A DNA stretch of 64,000 bases, taken from positions 1,364,001 through 1,428,000 of the forward strand of contig JAJQJQ010000030.1 of assembly GCA_028622995.1 (NCBI GenBank), in the 5' to 3' direction. Source of the DNA: Panagrolaimus kolymaensis (Eukaryota; Nematoda; Chromadorea; Rhabditida; Panagrolaimidae). A model generated the notes under the pieces. The model saw only the letters and a list, made by a program, of their open reading frames with translations, was not told where the DNA came from and searched no databases. The translations under genes and the position numbers were made by a program. The stretch's first letter is position 1. Each line of letters starts with the position of its first letter. This document shows, piece after piece, positions 45,376 to 56,324 of this stretch.

Positions 45376-47447
45376 ATGTTTGTTTCTGTCCACTTTCACT
45401 TCCTTGTTTTATTCATTTTTTCCTCTTTCATTTTTGGAAATGAAGCATCTCCATCGCTGAAGCTAAAGGAAAAAATATTAATTTTTGGTCTTCCAATAAG
45501 TTATAGCCATTTTGAATTTGATTGTTCCATCGGTCAATGGCTTTCAGAAGATGGATATGAAGTTGTAAGATTTTAGAGAAAAAAAAAAATAGAAAATTTG
45601 ATTATTTGTTTATTGTTTTTATAGCATTTTTTTACTCCTCTCCTCGCTGATGTTTCGCCCAAAATGATTTGCGAATTTGCAACTGAAAATCATTTTCTTG
45701 TTGTCCTAAATTATACTTTTGGAGAAACTTTTAAAAAATTAAATTATGGCGTAGCGGATATGGTCACAAGCGGAATTCGAAGAAAGCAACACGATTTTTT
45801 CCAAAATGTTTGTGAAGCTCTCGAAAAAAATTCTGATTTTTTGATAGAAAAATTATCGAAAGAAAATTTTAAACTTGGCATTGGCGAATGTAATGATAAT
45901 TGTTTGATGCCATTTTTTCATAAAATTGGTATACAAACTTATATTTTATTGAGTAATACTCCTCTTCAAGCTTCAAGATATCAACATCTTGGAATATCAT
46001 TGTCTCCAAGTTATGTACCCGCTGTGGATGAAGCTTTTCCTTCAGGAGATGAATTGAATTATTTTGAAAGAATTTGGAATTTATATATTGGATTTTATGA
46101 AAAATTTATTTATTATCCATTATTTTTTGAGCTTACTGTAAGAAAATCAGCGGAATTTTGTAGTAAAAAAACTTTAGAAAAATTAGAGTTTATTTATCAA
46201 ATTTTTTAATTTCCATAAATGCACCTTTTTAAGAAATCAATCAAAAAAAATTTTTTAGTCAAAAATGTTTGAAAATTGATTTTGAAAAAGTTTTAAATAT
46301 TTAATTTTCAGACAACTTTCATAGAAAAATTTTTCCCTGGCCAAAGTCTTACTCCTCTCGACTTCCGTAAAAATATTTCCCTTCTTGTTGCAAACACAAA
46401 TTTATTCCTTGATTATGCAAAACCTTCAAGTCCAAAAATTATTCACATTGGTGGAGAAATGATTAAATCACCTAAAAAACTTTCAGAAGTAAGTTTTCCA
46501 AACATATTAAAATTTTTATGCAAAAATGTTAATTTTTAGGACATTGAAAAAATTTATTCCATTCCTTCCGATGGCGTAGTGATAATTTCATTTGGAACTT
46601 TAGTGGATACCGATCGAGCAACAGAAAATTTTAAAGATTCTGTGAAAGCCGTAGTAAAAGCATTTCCAAATTTGCAATTTATTTGGAAAACAAATGGTGA
46701 AAGAAAAGATACTGAATTTAATCAATATTCTAATTTACATTTGGTTACATGGATTGATCAACAAAGCATGCTAGGTAAAAAGACTTTTTTATTTTTGATT
46801 AAAAAAGCAAATTTTTGGAATACTTAAAGAAAATTAATTTAAAAGAATTTGCATATTTTTCAAGTTTAGGAAAAAACCAATATTTTTTGATTGTGCAAAC
46901 AATAAAATAATATGAAGTTCTCTATTGACTAATTTTTTCCAATTTTTTAGCAAACCCCAAAACAAAAATATTTTTCACCCATTGCGGCTTGAATAGTCTC
47001 AATGAAGCCGCGGTATTTGGAGTGCCAATGATAACCATGCCAATTTTTGGTGATCAACATTATAATTCTGCTTTGGTAAATAAACGTGAAATTGGTATTG
47101 CAATTAGTTATCTTACCATTACTCCCGATGAACTTATTTCAACTTTCAATAAACTTTTGTCAAATCCAAAATATTCTGAAAATGCAAAACTTTTATCTCA
47201 AAAAATTAAAGATAATCCAGTAAAAGGAAAAGATACATTTTTAAAATGGATTGAATTTTTATCGAAATATGGAAATAATTATGAATTGCATTTAGAATCC
47301 GCTGGAATGTCAATGTGGAAATATTATTGTTTAGATATTATTTTACCGTTAATTTTTGTTGTAGGATTTACTTTTTGGTTTATTATTAAAAGTTTATTGT
47401 TTGTCATTCGAAAAATTTTTAATTTAAGAAAAGTTAAAACTCAATAA
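45376..47447 (+). CDS. UDP-glycosyltransferase (UGT), complete
   Basis: Exons: 45376-45564, 45625-46137, 46312-46488, 46540-46774 and 46951-47447; 536 residues, typical for UGTs. ATG 45376 is chosen because a clean signal peptide follows (FHFLVLFIFSSFIFG). The N-terminal half (YSHFEFDCSIGQWL, YVPAVDEAFPSGDELNYFER) binds the acceptor. The C-terminal half carries the donor-binding signature: VVIISFGTLVD, LVTWIDQQSML, then FFTHCGLNSLNEAAVFGVP and DQHYNSALV. A single TM helix (LDIILPLIFVVGFTFWFI) and a basic RKVKTQ tail fit ER-membrane anchoring. UGTs conjugate xenobiotics and lipophilic metabolites, and the sigma GST downstream is also a detoxification gene. Upstream AATATAAACC (~45203) may be a TATA element. 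Confidence 0.9.
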
Positions 47448-48590
47448 ATCTTTTTAAATTTTTTTGTTTTTGTTTTTGTTGAGAAATAAAAAAGTTGACC
47501 ACAAAAATTTTTGGATGCACAAAGTTGTTGAATTATTAAAAAAATTGGAGACAATAAATAATTTTCTCGCTTTATTGTGACCTTGAATGAACCAAATTAA
47601 ACCCGAAGTTAATTATTTTTATCGCTGAAATAAAATAAACATGGAACACTTCTTTTTTGTTTGAAATTTATTTTTTTACTTTGTTTAAATTTTTTTGAAG
47701 AGTTGTTTTTGAATATTTTATTTAGTCTTTTTTTCTTTTCCTATAAATTTTACCAGTGTTAAAATAACTATGGCGACATAGAAATGTTACATAATAACTT
47801 TAAAAAACAACAACAACAAGTTTATATGTTTTTATAATTGGATTTACAAATAGACAAAATTGCTTTTAAAAAAATGTCGCAAAAAATGTTATTAGCCGCA
47901 TCGAAAGCCCATTTCATCAGATCCTCCAATGATTGGTGGCCGCAACGACGAGTAACAAAGTATTATTAAAATTAGTTTCGGATATTAAATTTATGAGCCA
48001 AAAATAAAGCTGTTTTCTTTTAAATTTCACAAAAAAAGAAAAAAAGCAATCTTATATTTTACAAAAAAACCTAAAACTTTATTCAAGTTCATCGAAGTTC
48101 TTAGAAATCTTTTTTTAAATTTTTGCTGCTATAAACTTTAAGCAATTACAATTTTTTATAGACTTTTATTTTGTTGCTAGACATTTTTCAATTATAATTT
48201 AAAGCTTTGCAAGCCTCGTCACAAAAGTAACACAATATGGATGGAAGTAGTGCTTGTAAACACATAAATGAGACTAGTCTTAAAAAAGTATTCCCCTCTT
48301 TCTCTCTCATTTATTTTTTGTGTTGCACTGTTATTATTTTTTTGCTTTTCTGCTTTATTTTCTTCTGTGACTACCAGAAAAAAAAGTTATAGTTTTCAGT
48401 TTATGCTTTGTACATAAAAATGATATACCTGCCCTGCTTTAAAATGGCTTACAAGCACAAAAGAAGCACAATTTTAAAAAAGGTATATGAGAAACAAGCG
48501 AAAAAAAAAGAAAGATAGAAAAATAAATCTTTACTCTATTTTTTTTCTTTATTTTTGTTTTGGTTGAACGTTGAAGAAAAAAAAAATAAG
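47448..48590. other. Intergenic, UGT to GST
   Basis: 1.1 kb of AT-rich sequence with no gene or clear element recognised. Confidence 0.45.
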
Positions 48591-49413
48591 ATGGTTAATT
48601 ACAAGGTTTATTATTTTGATGTTCGCGGGCTTGGTGAAACCATTCGACTTTTGCTTCATTATGGAAATGTTCCATTTGAAGATGTTCGATACACTGAAGA
48701 ATGGCCAATGCATAAAGCTAGTAAGTGGTTTCATTAAAAAATATTTAACTTAGAGTTTCGACGGGAAAATTAAAAGCAAGAACTTTTTTAAAAATTGCCT
48801 TGAAACAAAAAATTTTTAATTCTAAATTTTGCTGTGAAAAAATGTTCGGGTTTTTTAGTTATGGGACTCGCCAAAAAATTATGTTTGTTGCAAATTGCAA
48901 TTTTTAAATATAAATGGGTTTTCAGAGACACCAACTGGCAAACTTCCTTATATCGAAGTTGATGGAAAGCCTTTAGCTGAATCTGGAGCCATTTTCCGTT
49001 ATCTTGCCGCCAAATTTGGTCTCGTCGCAAAAGATGCATGGGAAAATGCTCAAATGGAATCCACCATAGAAACATTCCAAGATTTCATGACTGATATTCG
49101 TCCATATTTCCTTGTAGCTATGGGTCGAGAAAAGGGTGACAAAGACGAACTTTTCAAAACTGTCTATCAACCCGCTGCAGAAAAAATGTATCCACGTTTG
49201 GTTGAAATTCTTTCCAAATCCAAATCCGGTTTCTTAGCTAATGGAGGATTAACTTGGGGTGATTTTGCTTTGGCTGAAAGCTTTTTAACTATGCAAAATT
49301 TTGATCCCAATTTTGCCAAAAACTATCCTAAATTGGTTGAATATCAAAAGAAAGTTCACGCAGTTCCACAAATTCAAAAATATGTTCAAAGCCGCAAAGC
49401 TTCAAACGTTTAA
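48591..49413 (+). CDS. Sigma-class glutathione S-transferase
   Basis: Two exons, 48591-48720 and 48926-49413; 205 residues, the normal length for the class. The N-terminal thioredoxin-like fold has VNYKVYYFDVRGLGETIRLL, with the catalytic Tyr in the KVYYFD strand. TPTGKLPYIEVDG holds the cis-Pro, and AESGAIFRYLA is the GSH-binding Ser/Ala motif (usually Ser-x-Ala-Ile). The all-helical C-terminal domain includes GGLTWGDFALAE, matching LTWADFxLAD. It conjugates glutathione to electrophiles in the cytosol; some sigma enzymes make prostaglandin D2. Nematodes have large families of these, so orthology is not assigned. AATAAA lies at 49539. Confidence 0.93.
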
Positions 49414-52143
49414 AATATTTTTTTGGCAAAGAAAAGATGCATCGAATTTTAAAATTGTCAAGCTTCCTGGAACTTGTTTTGGAATAAAAAAGAACGGATC
49501 TCTTTGTAATTTAATTAATTTAAATTTTGTAATGTAAAAATAAATGAATTTTTTTTAAATGTTTTGTTTTCAACTAAGAAAAGCAAATTTGAAAGAAAAA
49601 GAAATAAAATGTCATGGAAAAGTTAAGGAACCAATTAGCGCTGAAAATTGGATCCTGTCATTATAAATTTTTTTATCAGCAATTTTCTCCAAAATAGGTT
49701 TTTTTGTTTAGAGTAAAGTAAATTCTTTTTTTCCTGATAAATTTTTTTATATTTTTATATTTTATCTTTTTGGAATTATCATTGTTTCTTCTTTCTTCTA
49801 AAAATGCTTTTAATTTTGAGTTTCTTTTCTTTTTTCTTTTGCTTTATTTTAAAATCAACTGCGAGTAATACAATATGTCCATCAAAAAGTGTACAATTTC
49901 AAGGGTATTGTTATTTTTTTCAAACTAAATCCAGCGCTTTTCCTGATGCAGATTTATCTTGCACCTGAAAGCTTTTTTGTCACTTGCGCACCATAATTTA
50001 TATTTTCTGGGACATCCTCCAAAAAAAAAAAAAGAAGAGAGGAATAATAAATTAAAGCAGTTGTTCTCAAGCGAATTGGTGGCATCAAATAACAGACGAA
50101 AAACGATATTCGATCTTTCTCACCAAAATGACTAATAGAAAATTTTGAAATTTTTTTCTTTGTTTAAAAGTTAGCGCAATTCCGGATCAATAAAAGGTCG
50201 ATGACTGGCACCGCGCACTTTTTTGAAATGCTTGTAAAAGAAAATATATGGAGCCAAACATTATTGGTATACACGAGCGGCATAAAAAAAAGAAAAACAT
50301 TAGGAAATTATAATAATTCAAACATTTTCTTTTTAAAAAAATACACAGAGAAATGCATTTTTTTATCAATAAAAAAAATAAGAAAGAAAGGCAAAAATGA
50401 AAGAAACCATTTTCTTTCAAAATAATTAAAAAAAATGATGGTTGTTGTTCGCACCCAGGAGATTGTAAATGAAGATAAAAAAAAGTAAAAGTCTTTTTTT
50501 TAACACAAAAAAATTTTTTTCTTAACATAAATTTTAATTTTCAAAGTCCATGAATTCATAATTATTCATGACATATTTTTGAGATTGTCCGTCATTCGTA
50601 CTTTAAAAAAGCCATAAAGCAAAAACGTTAACGCTGATTAAAAAAAAGAACACATTAAAATTAACTTTTTTTAAATTAATACAGTAAGAATTTTTAATGA
50701 TGCAAAAAGTGCGTTTTAATTAAAGTTAAAACTTTTGCATCTTGTGATAAATTTTTTTGATGATGATTTTAATTAATGCAAATGGTAGCGGCAGTAATGT
50801 TTGTGATAAAGTAAAGAAAAAAATTAAGAAGGAGCAATAAGTTAACTAAAAGATGGATGCTGAATGAGCCTCTTTTTTAAAATTAAATTAATTTTTAAAT
50901 TTGTGCATTTTTTGGTTGAGGAATTTTATTAAATTTTCTTGAAACTTTGTAAAATATTTTAGTTTATTAAATTTTAAAATTAGTTTTTCTTTTATTTTAG
51001 CTTTGTATTAAGCATAATCTTTTTTTATATTCAATAAAAATGTTTGTATCGTTTCTTTTTTTCCATTGTCCCAAGAAGTTTATAAATGTGAGAAAAAAAT
51101 TTTTTAAAACCTTTTTATGGCCACAAATTTTTACGTCAGAGGTAAAAAAAGACTATTAAAAAATTACAATTAAAAAGTTTAAGTGTGTATTTATTGATAG
51201 AGTTTTTAGGGTGCACGAAGAAGGTATGCTTTACTGATTAACTAACTACAAAGTTGCTGAATTTTTTTTTGACTGCGTTCATAAAACCATTTTTTGTCCT
51301 ATCTTTTTTTTACGTTTGTAGCTATCATAAGAATGACCAATAATCATTCATTTTTTCGGTATTCCTAGAATTGTTTTTTTCTTCTTCTAAATAATTAAAT
51401 GAACAAACAAATCTTAACTTAATTTTCTTAATAATGCTCCTTTCATTTTTTTGTTTTGTTGTTCTTGATGCATGATTTGGCTATGACTTCTTTGTTTTTT
51501 TTGTTTGTTCAATTTTACTTAGAATTGGTTAATTTTTTTTAGCGCTTCAAAGGTTAATTATTTTGAATTGAATTAACGCTCACTTTTTTAAGGTGTTAAA
51601 AAAATTTGAGCTTTTAAATTATTTTTTTAATGTTTGAAGTTTTTCCATTCAAGCGAAAAGTAAGAAAAAATGGAAAAGTGAAGGAAATAAAGTAAGTCTG
51701 ACTTTTTTTACAGAGTCGGGATTTTATTGAGAGCTAAAAAGTTGAGTTTTTTTTTCTAGAATTCTGATAAATAAAATTTTTGGCTTCGAATCTAAATTTT
51801 TTAGAAAAAATATTTATTATTTAAAAAATAGAATTTTTTCGCGCCATTTTCCTTTTTTGACGAACATAAATAATAATTCCACAAAAGACTGATTTTATTT
51901 CTTTTCTAATTGTTTTCAAAAAAGCTTATTGCATTGCCAAAAAGGTTTTCCTTTTCAGATGTCTTCGTGAAACACAAACTAAAATATAATTTTTGACATT
52001 CCTAAAACAAAACAATAGTTTTAATTTTTTTACTTTCACACGTTACTCAAAGAAATCAAATTGTGTTCTTTTTTTATATTTTTTTCCATCGTGTTTTTTT
52101 CGAGTACTTTTTTTAAAACTTATTTTGAGAAAGAATTTTATTT
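49414..52143. other. Intergenic, GST to retrotransposon
   Basis: 2.7 kb of AT-rich DNA made of poly-A/poly-T tracts. No gene, RNA or structured repeat was recognised. Confidence 0.45.
49539..49544 (+). terminator. Poly(A) signal of the GST gene
   Basis: AATAAA about 125 bp after the stop, followed by a T-run. Confidence 0.45.
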
Positions 52144-52153
52144 AACACTTCTT
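52144..52153 (+). repeat. Target-site duplication of the RTE element (3' side)
   Basis: AACACTTCTT, repeated exactly at 55191-55200. Together they bracket the retrotransposon. Confidence 0.8.
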
Positions 52154-55100
52154 TATTTTTATTTTTTTATTTTTATTTATTATCTTTTATCTGTCTCGAA
52201 GGACGAAAGATTCTAACAAACGACACCACGAATCAGACAAAGCAATGACATTGAGACGTTGGAAATTTTTTTCTTGAGTATGTTTCATAATGTCATCAAT
52301 CCAGCGAGTTGGAGGACGTCCAAGAGGTCTCTTGCCAGCAGGTTTCCATTCAGTCAGTAAACGATTCCATCGATTGTCAGGAAGCAGCAGGAGTTTACGA
52401 AGATAATTCCATTTTCTTTTTCTTGCTTGATGAACGAAATCTTTGAGACCAGTTCTTTCACGAAGCCATTCACGAGGATGTTGATCGATTAATTTCACGT
52501 TTAGCATTCTTCTTTCCATTCTTCGTTGAGCTACAGCAAGACGATCTTCTTCAGATTTGGTCAAAGCCCAGGTTTCACATCCATACAATATGGCAGGAAG
52601 CACACATTGATGAAGATATTTTCTTTTCAAGTTCATTGGGACTCTTCTTGACATCAGCAAATTCTTCGCTTTGTAGAAAGAGCTCCATCCGGCAGATATT
52701 CTTCGAGAGATTTCTTTGTTGAATCGTTTTGGTTTTGAAGGCCAATAGATCAGTTGACCGAGATATATAAATTCATTTACCAATTCAACTTGTAGATCAT
52801 CAAGAAGTAAAGTTCCATCAGGAGTATTCGCATTAGTCATCCACTTTGTTTTATCGACGTTGATTTCGAGTCCAACAGTAGCAGAAGTTCCAGCGACTTG
52901 GTTGAGCAAACATTGGAGACCTTCCAATGAATGAGAGCATAGCATGATGTCATCAGCAAAAGTGAGATATCCTAGTTTTTTTCCATTGATGTTGATTCCA
53001 GCATTCCAGTTGACAAGATCAAGAGCAGTTTGAAGGGTAAGAGCAAAGAGGATAGGCGAGAGCGTATCTCCTTGTCTTACACCTTTTTGGACATTGATGT
53101 TGATAGATGAAGAGCCAATATTTATACTTGATGTACCACCAGCATAGATCATTTTGATGATTTCAATTGTACCAGGATCAATACCAAATTTTTGAAGAGC
53201 ATTCCATAGAGCAGAAAGTTCAATGGAGTCAAATGCTTTTTTGAAGTCAATAAAAACAACAAAAAGAGGCAAATTGAACTCACGACACTTTTCAAATAGT
53301 TGATTTGCGGTATGTATATGATCAATAGTTGAGTAACATCTTCGGAATCCAGCTTGTTGAGGAGGAAGAGCACCAGAAGTTTCAGCAGCATCCATTACAC
53401 GTTGAGTAAGTACTCGAGTCATCAGCTTATACAAGACAGGAAGTAGTGAAATAGGACGATAGTTTTCAATATTGTTTCTATTTCCTTTCTTGGGAAGCAA
53501 GATGGTTTTCGAATGAAGTAGTTCAGGAGGCAGATTGTTTCCGAGTAGTAATCCATTTAGAGCATCAGCAAGTCTTATAGCAAAACTTGAAATTGTTGTT
53601 TTGACAGCTTTTGATGGAATATTGTCGGCGCCAGGAGCAGTGTTAGCCTTCATTCGACGAGCAGCAGAGATAAGTTCATCAGGAGTAATTTCCGCAATTG
53701 AAACTTCTGGATCACGAACATGAACATAGTTCCCATCTCGAGATACATAGAGTTTTTCATAGAATTGAACGATGACATCCATGAGTTCAGCAACAGTTTC
53801 AGTGACAGTACCATCCGATCGAGTCAGTTGGACCATTTGATTCCGTCTTTGGATCATTTCAGAGCGACCACGTTTCAGTCGGTTGTCTTGGATAGCCCGT
53901 TCCATCACGTTTATATAATGACTAATGAGATCATTTTTAACGGATTTACGGACCAGTTTACAAAGTTCAGAATATTCTACAAGAGCATGACGAGCATCAG
54001 TCAAACCATGTTTCATTTCACGACGTTGTTCCATAAGATCAAGAGTTGTTTGTGAGAGTCTAGAAAATAAAACAGGTTGATAAGAGCTTACTTTTGAACT
54101 TATTATGAGAGCAGATTTGATTTGTTCTAGTTCAACTTTAGGATTTGTAGCAGTTGGAAGTGTTTTCAGTTGTTCATTCATAGAGAAGATGAGCAGCGAT
54201 TTATCATAATCAGGAGTGACAAAGTTACATGGTTGAGAACGAGCATATTTCTTTATTGGAATGTTTATCATAGCACGAACCATACGATGATCACTACCAG
54301 AGAATCTATTAAGCACTGTTACATCTTGAACGATTGATTTCTTTTTAGTGAGAATGTAGTCGATTTCTTTTGTTGTTTTTCCATTTGGTGAATGCCAGGT
54401 CCATCTTCGGTTTCGTCCTTTTTTGAAGTATGTGTTCATAAGGTACAGCTCATTTGATTCACAGAAGTTGTATAAGAGTTGACCATGTTCATTTCGAGAG
54501 TCAAAAGAGAACTTACCGATATAGTTTTCACCAGCTTCACCAAGACCAGTCGACGCATTAAAATCACCAAGAATCAATTCATAAGTTACACGACCAGAAA
54601 GAGCATCTTCAAGTTGAGAAAGGAACATTTCATATTCTTCTTCGCCGCGTCCACTTTGAGGAGCATAGACTTGGGTAACCCGGAATGTCTTACCTCCACG
54701 AAGTTTGAAAAGGATTTGGATCAGTCGATCAGAAATGTATTTAACACCAATTATTTTCTTGTTAAGTTCAGGACAAATCAAAAGAGCAACACCAGAATAG
54801 CCAAAAACAGACTTACCACTATTGTACATGAAGTATCCAGATGAGAGTTGTTCACATGTTTGACCAATTTTCCATGTTTCAGCAAGACCAAGAATATCAA
54901 ATTTCTTCAATTTTGAAAGTTCATTTTGAAACGATTGGAATCGATCAGCGGTTGAGATGGATCTGCAGTTGTATGTCATTGCAATCAGTCTTCTTGTTAG
55001 TGGTGTCATTTGTTAGTTAGGTTTAGCTAATTATTCCCTTTCCGTACACGCTACTGTATGGTGGAAAGGTATCTTCAATTCGTACACTTTATACCAACTT

Positions 55101-55190
55101 GCATCCATGCAAATTAGCATAAAGTTATTTAAGAGAACAATGAAGCGAGCGACCGCTCACCGTCTCAAAAAAACGTGCGAATGAATGATG
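52154..55190 (-). mobile_element. RTE-like non-LTR retrotransposon, apparently full length
   Basis: A 3037-bp element on the minus strand, flanked by 10-bp direct repeats AACACTTCTT. It has a short 5' UTR, one long intact frame, and a very short 3' UTR that ends in a (TAAAAA)-like A-rich repeat directly at the duplication. This compact 3' end with simple-repeat tail is typical of the RTE clade. The frame is undamaged and the duplication perfect, so insertion is recent and the element may be competent. Its 5' end lies about 120 bp upstream of the chemoreceptor-like gene start. Confidence 0.87.
52187..55009 (-). CDS. Endonuclease-reverse transcriptase polyprotein
   Basis: An intact 940-residue protein. 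Residues ~8-245 are an APE-type endonuclease: AMTYNCRS, GLAETWK (catalytic Glu), LILGDFNAS (Asp/Asn) and GSDHRMV (His). Residues ~490-760 are the reverse transcriptase: YRPISLLPVLYKLMTRVL, VVFIDFKKAFDSI, GVRQGDTLSP, and the catalytic FADDIMLCS near residue 683. The C-terminal part (LYGCETWALT, RRMLNV, then GRPPTRWIDDIMKH) is the basic tail common in RTE and related nematode elements. There is no RNase H and no separate gag-like ORF1. The protein nicks target DNA and copies its own RNA by target-primed reverse transcription. Codon use is less AT-rich than in host genes nearby. Confidence 0.95.
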   Translation of the reverse strand: MTPLTRRLIAMTYNCRSISTADRFQSFQNELSKLKKFDILGLAETWKIGQTCEQLSSGYFMYNSGKSVFGYSGVALLICPELNKKIIGVKYISDRLIQILFKLRGGKTFRVTQVYAPQSGRGEEEYEMFLSQLEDALSGRVTYELILGDFNASTGLGEAGENYIGKFSFDSRNEHGQLLYNFCESNELYLMNTYFKKGRNRRWTWHSPNGKTTKEIDYILTKKKSIVQDVTVLNRFSGSDHRMVRAMINIPIKKYARSQPCNFVTPDYDKSLLIFSMNEQLKTLPTATNPKVELEQIKSALIISSKVSSYQPVLFSRLSQTTLDLMEQRREMKHGLTDARHALVEYSELCKLVRKSVKNDLISHYINVMERAIQDNRLKRGRSEMIQRRNQMVQLTRSDGTVTETVAELMDVIVQFYEKLYVSRDGNYVHVRDPEVSIAEITPDELISAARRMKANTAPGADNIPSKAVKTTISSFAIRLADALNGLLLGNNLPPELLHSKTILLPKKGNRNNIENYRPISLLPVLYKLMTRVLTQRVMDAAETSGALPPQQAGFRRCYSTIDHIHTANQLFEKCREFNLPLFVVFIDFKKAFDSIELSALWNALQKFGIDPGTIEIIKMIYAGGTSSINIGSSSININVQKGVRQGDTLSPILFALTLQTALDLVNWNAGININGKKLGYLTFADDIMLCSHSLEGLQCLLNQVAGTSATVGLEINVDKTKWMTNANTPDGTLLLDDLQVELVNEFIYLGQLIYWPSKPKRFNKEISRRISAGWSSFYKAKNLLMSRRVPMNLKRKYLHQCVLPAILYGCETWALTKSEEDRLAVAQRRMERRMLNVKLIDQHPREWLRERTGLKDFVHQARKRKWNYLRKLLLLPDNRWNRLLTEWKPAGKRPLGRPPTRWIDDIMKHTQEKNFQRLNVIALSDSWCRLLESFVLRDR

Positions 55191-55200
55191 AACACTTCTT
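55191..55200 (+). repeat. Target-site duplication of the RTE element (5' side)
   Basis: AACACTTCTT, the exact partner of 52144-52153, followed by a poly-A run that could have been the cleavage site. Confidence 0.8.
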
Positions 55201-55310
55201 AAAAAAATTTATTATTTAATTTTAGTCCAAAATTTTTTATATTTTCTTTGGTAAATGAAATTATTTTAGTATTCAATTTTTATTTTTATTATTTACAATT
55301 TACAAATGCA

Positions 55311-56324
55311 ATGGAAAAATGGAAAAACAATTTAACGATATTAGAGTCAGAAATAATATATTTTGATACTGTAATTTTGCCATATCATCGATTAATAGTA
55401 ATATTATTTTCATTTTTTGGTTTAATTTCTTCTCCATTTGCGCTTTTTATTTGTTATTTAAAAACACCAAAAAATTTGAAACATTTTGGTTATTATGGAA
55501 TATATTCTCGAATAAGTTTATTTATATTTTCATTGATTATGTTATTTTGGCAACCTGTTTGCATTTCGCCTATGTTAATTATATATTCTCAAGGAATAGT
55601 AAAAAATATTGATTCAAGAATTGGATTTATTTTGTTATGGATTTTAATTTCATCGGGTATTTGTTCGGCTCATGCAATTGGATTAAATATATTATTTTTA
55701 TGCAAAATTAGTTTATTGCCTTGTAATTCATGGCATGGAAATCCTAAAAAATATAAAATTCTAATTATATTTTTTGGAAGTCTCGTTTCCGTGACAATAA
55801 CCCTTTTTTGGTTGACATTCCCAAATTCAGAGAAATCCCTTCAAGACCAATATAAAATTTTTCCATTTTTGGAAAATTTTTTATCAACAAAATCAATTTC
55901 TTCAAATTCCTCGATTTTAGCATTTAATTTAATTAATTTAACTTTAACATTCAATATTTTTCTTATTTATTTAGCAATTTTAATTCCATCGTATTTATTA
56001 ATTTTTGCATATTTATTTTATGATTATCATAAAACTCGTCGAAATCAACTAAAAGTTTTAACTCGTCGCGCGCAAAATGTTTTAGTTTCCCTTGCGATTA
56101 GCATGAAAATTAGATTAATATTTATTTTTAGTTTTCTTGGATTTCCATTTATTTTTTGTTGCTTTTGTTTAGCATATGGTTTGTCACCCATGAATTTTTC
56201 TTTAAGTGTTTGTATGTTAAGTATGTTTCCATTTTTGGATGCTTTTGTAGAAATATTTACAATTAAATTTTATCGTCAAAAATCTTTAAATATTTTAACT
56301 TGTGGTTTTGTACCTTGTAATTAA
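55311..56324 (+). CDS. Chemoreceptor-like 7TM GPCR (SRH/SRI/STR type), intronless
   Basis: 337 residues from ATG 55311. The frame is open upstream but without another ATG. A short extracellular N-terminus with NLT is followed by seven hydrophobic segments: VILFSFFGLISSPFALFICY, then SLFIFSLIMLFW, IGFILLWILISSGICSA, KILIIFFGSLVSVTITLFW, FNIFLIYLAILIPSYLLIFA, FIFSFLGFPFIFCCF and CMLSMFPFLDAFVEI. Between TM5 and TM6 lies YDYHKTRRNQLKVLTRRAQN, a basic cytoplasmic loop typical of nematode chemoreceptors. The terminal helix with FPFLDAFVEIFTIKFYRQ resembles the SRH/SRI 'YP..DP....Y' end. The family is therefore likely but the subfamily is unsure. The lack of introns is odd for this region. A TTTTAG acceptor-like site lies at ~55224. 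The RTE element inserted just upstream may have displaced its promoter. Confidence 0.72.
   Translation: MEKWKNNLTILESEIIYFDTVILPYHRLIVILFSFFGLISSPFALFICYLKTPKNLKHFGYYGIYSRISLFIFSLIMLFWQPVCISPMLIIYSQGIVKNIDSRIGFILLWILISSGICSAHAIGLNILFLCKISLLPCNSWHGNPKKYKILIIFFGSLVSVTITLFWLTFPNSEKSLQDQYKIFPFLENFLSTKSISSNSSILAFNLINLTLTFNIFLIYLAILIPSYLLIFAYLFYDYHKTRRNQLKVLTRRAQNVLVSLAISMKIRLIFIFSFLGFPFIFCCFCLAYGLSPMNFSLSVCMLSMFPFLDAFVEIFTIKFYRQKSLNILTCGFVPCN

Noticed and set aside
44215..47447. One single UGT gene including both N-terminal halves
   Set aside because: The two halves are homologous copies, each with its own signal peptide, so they cannot be consecutive parts of one protein.
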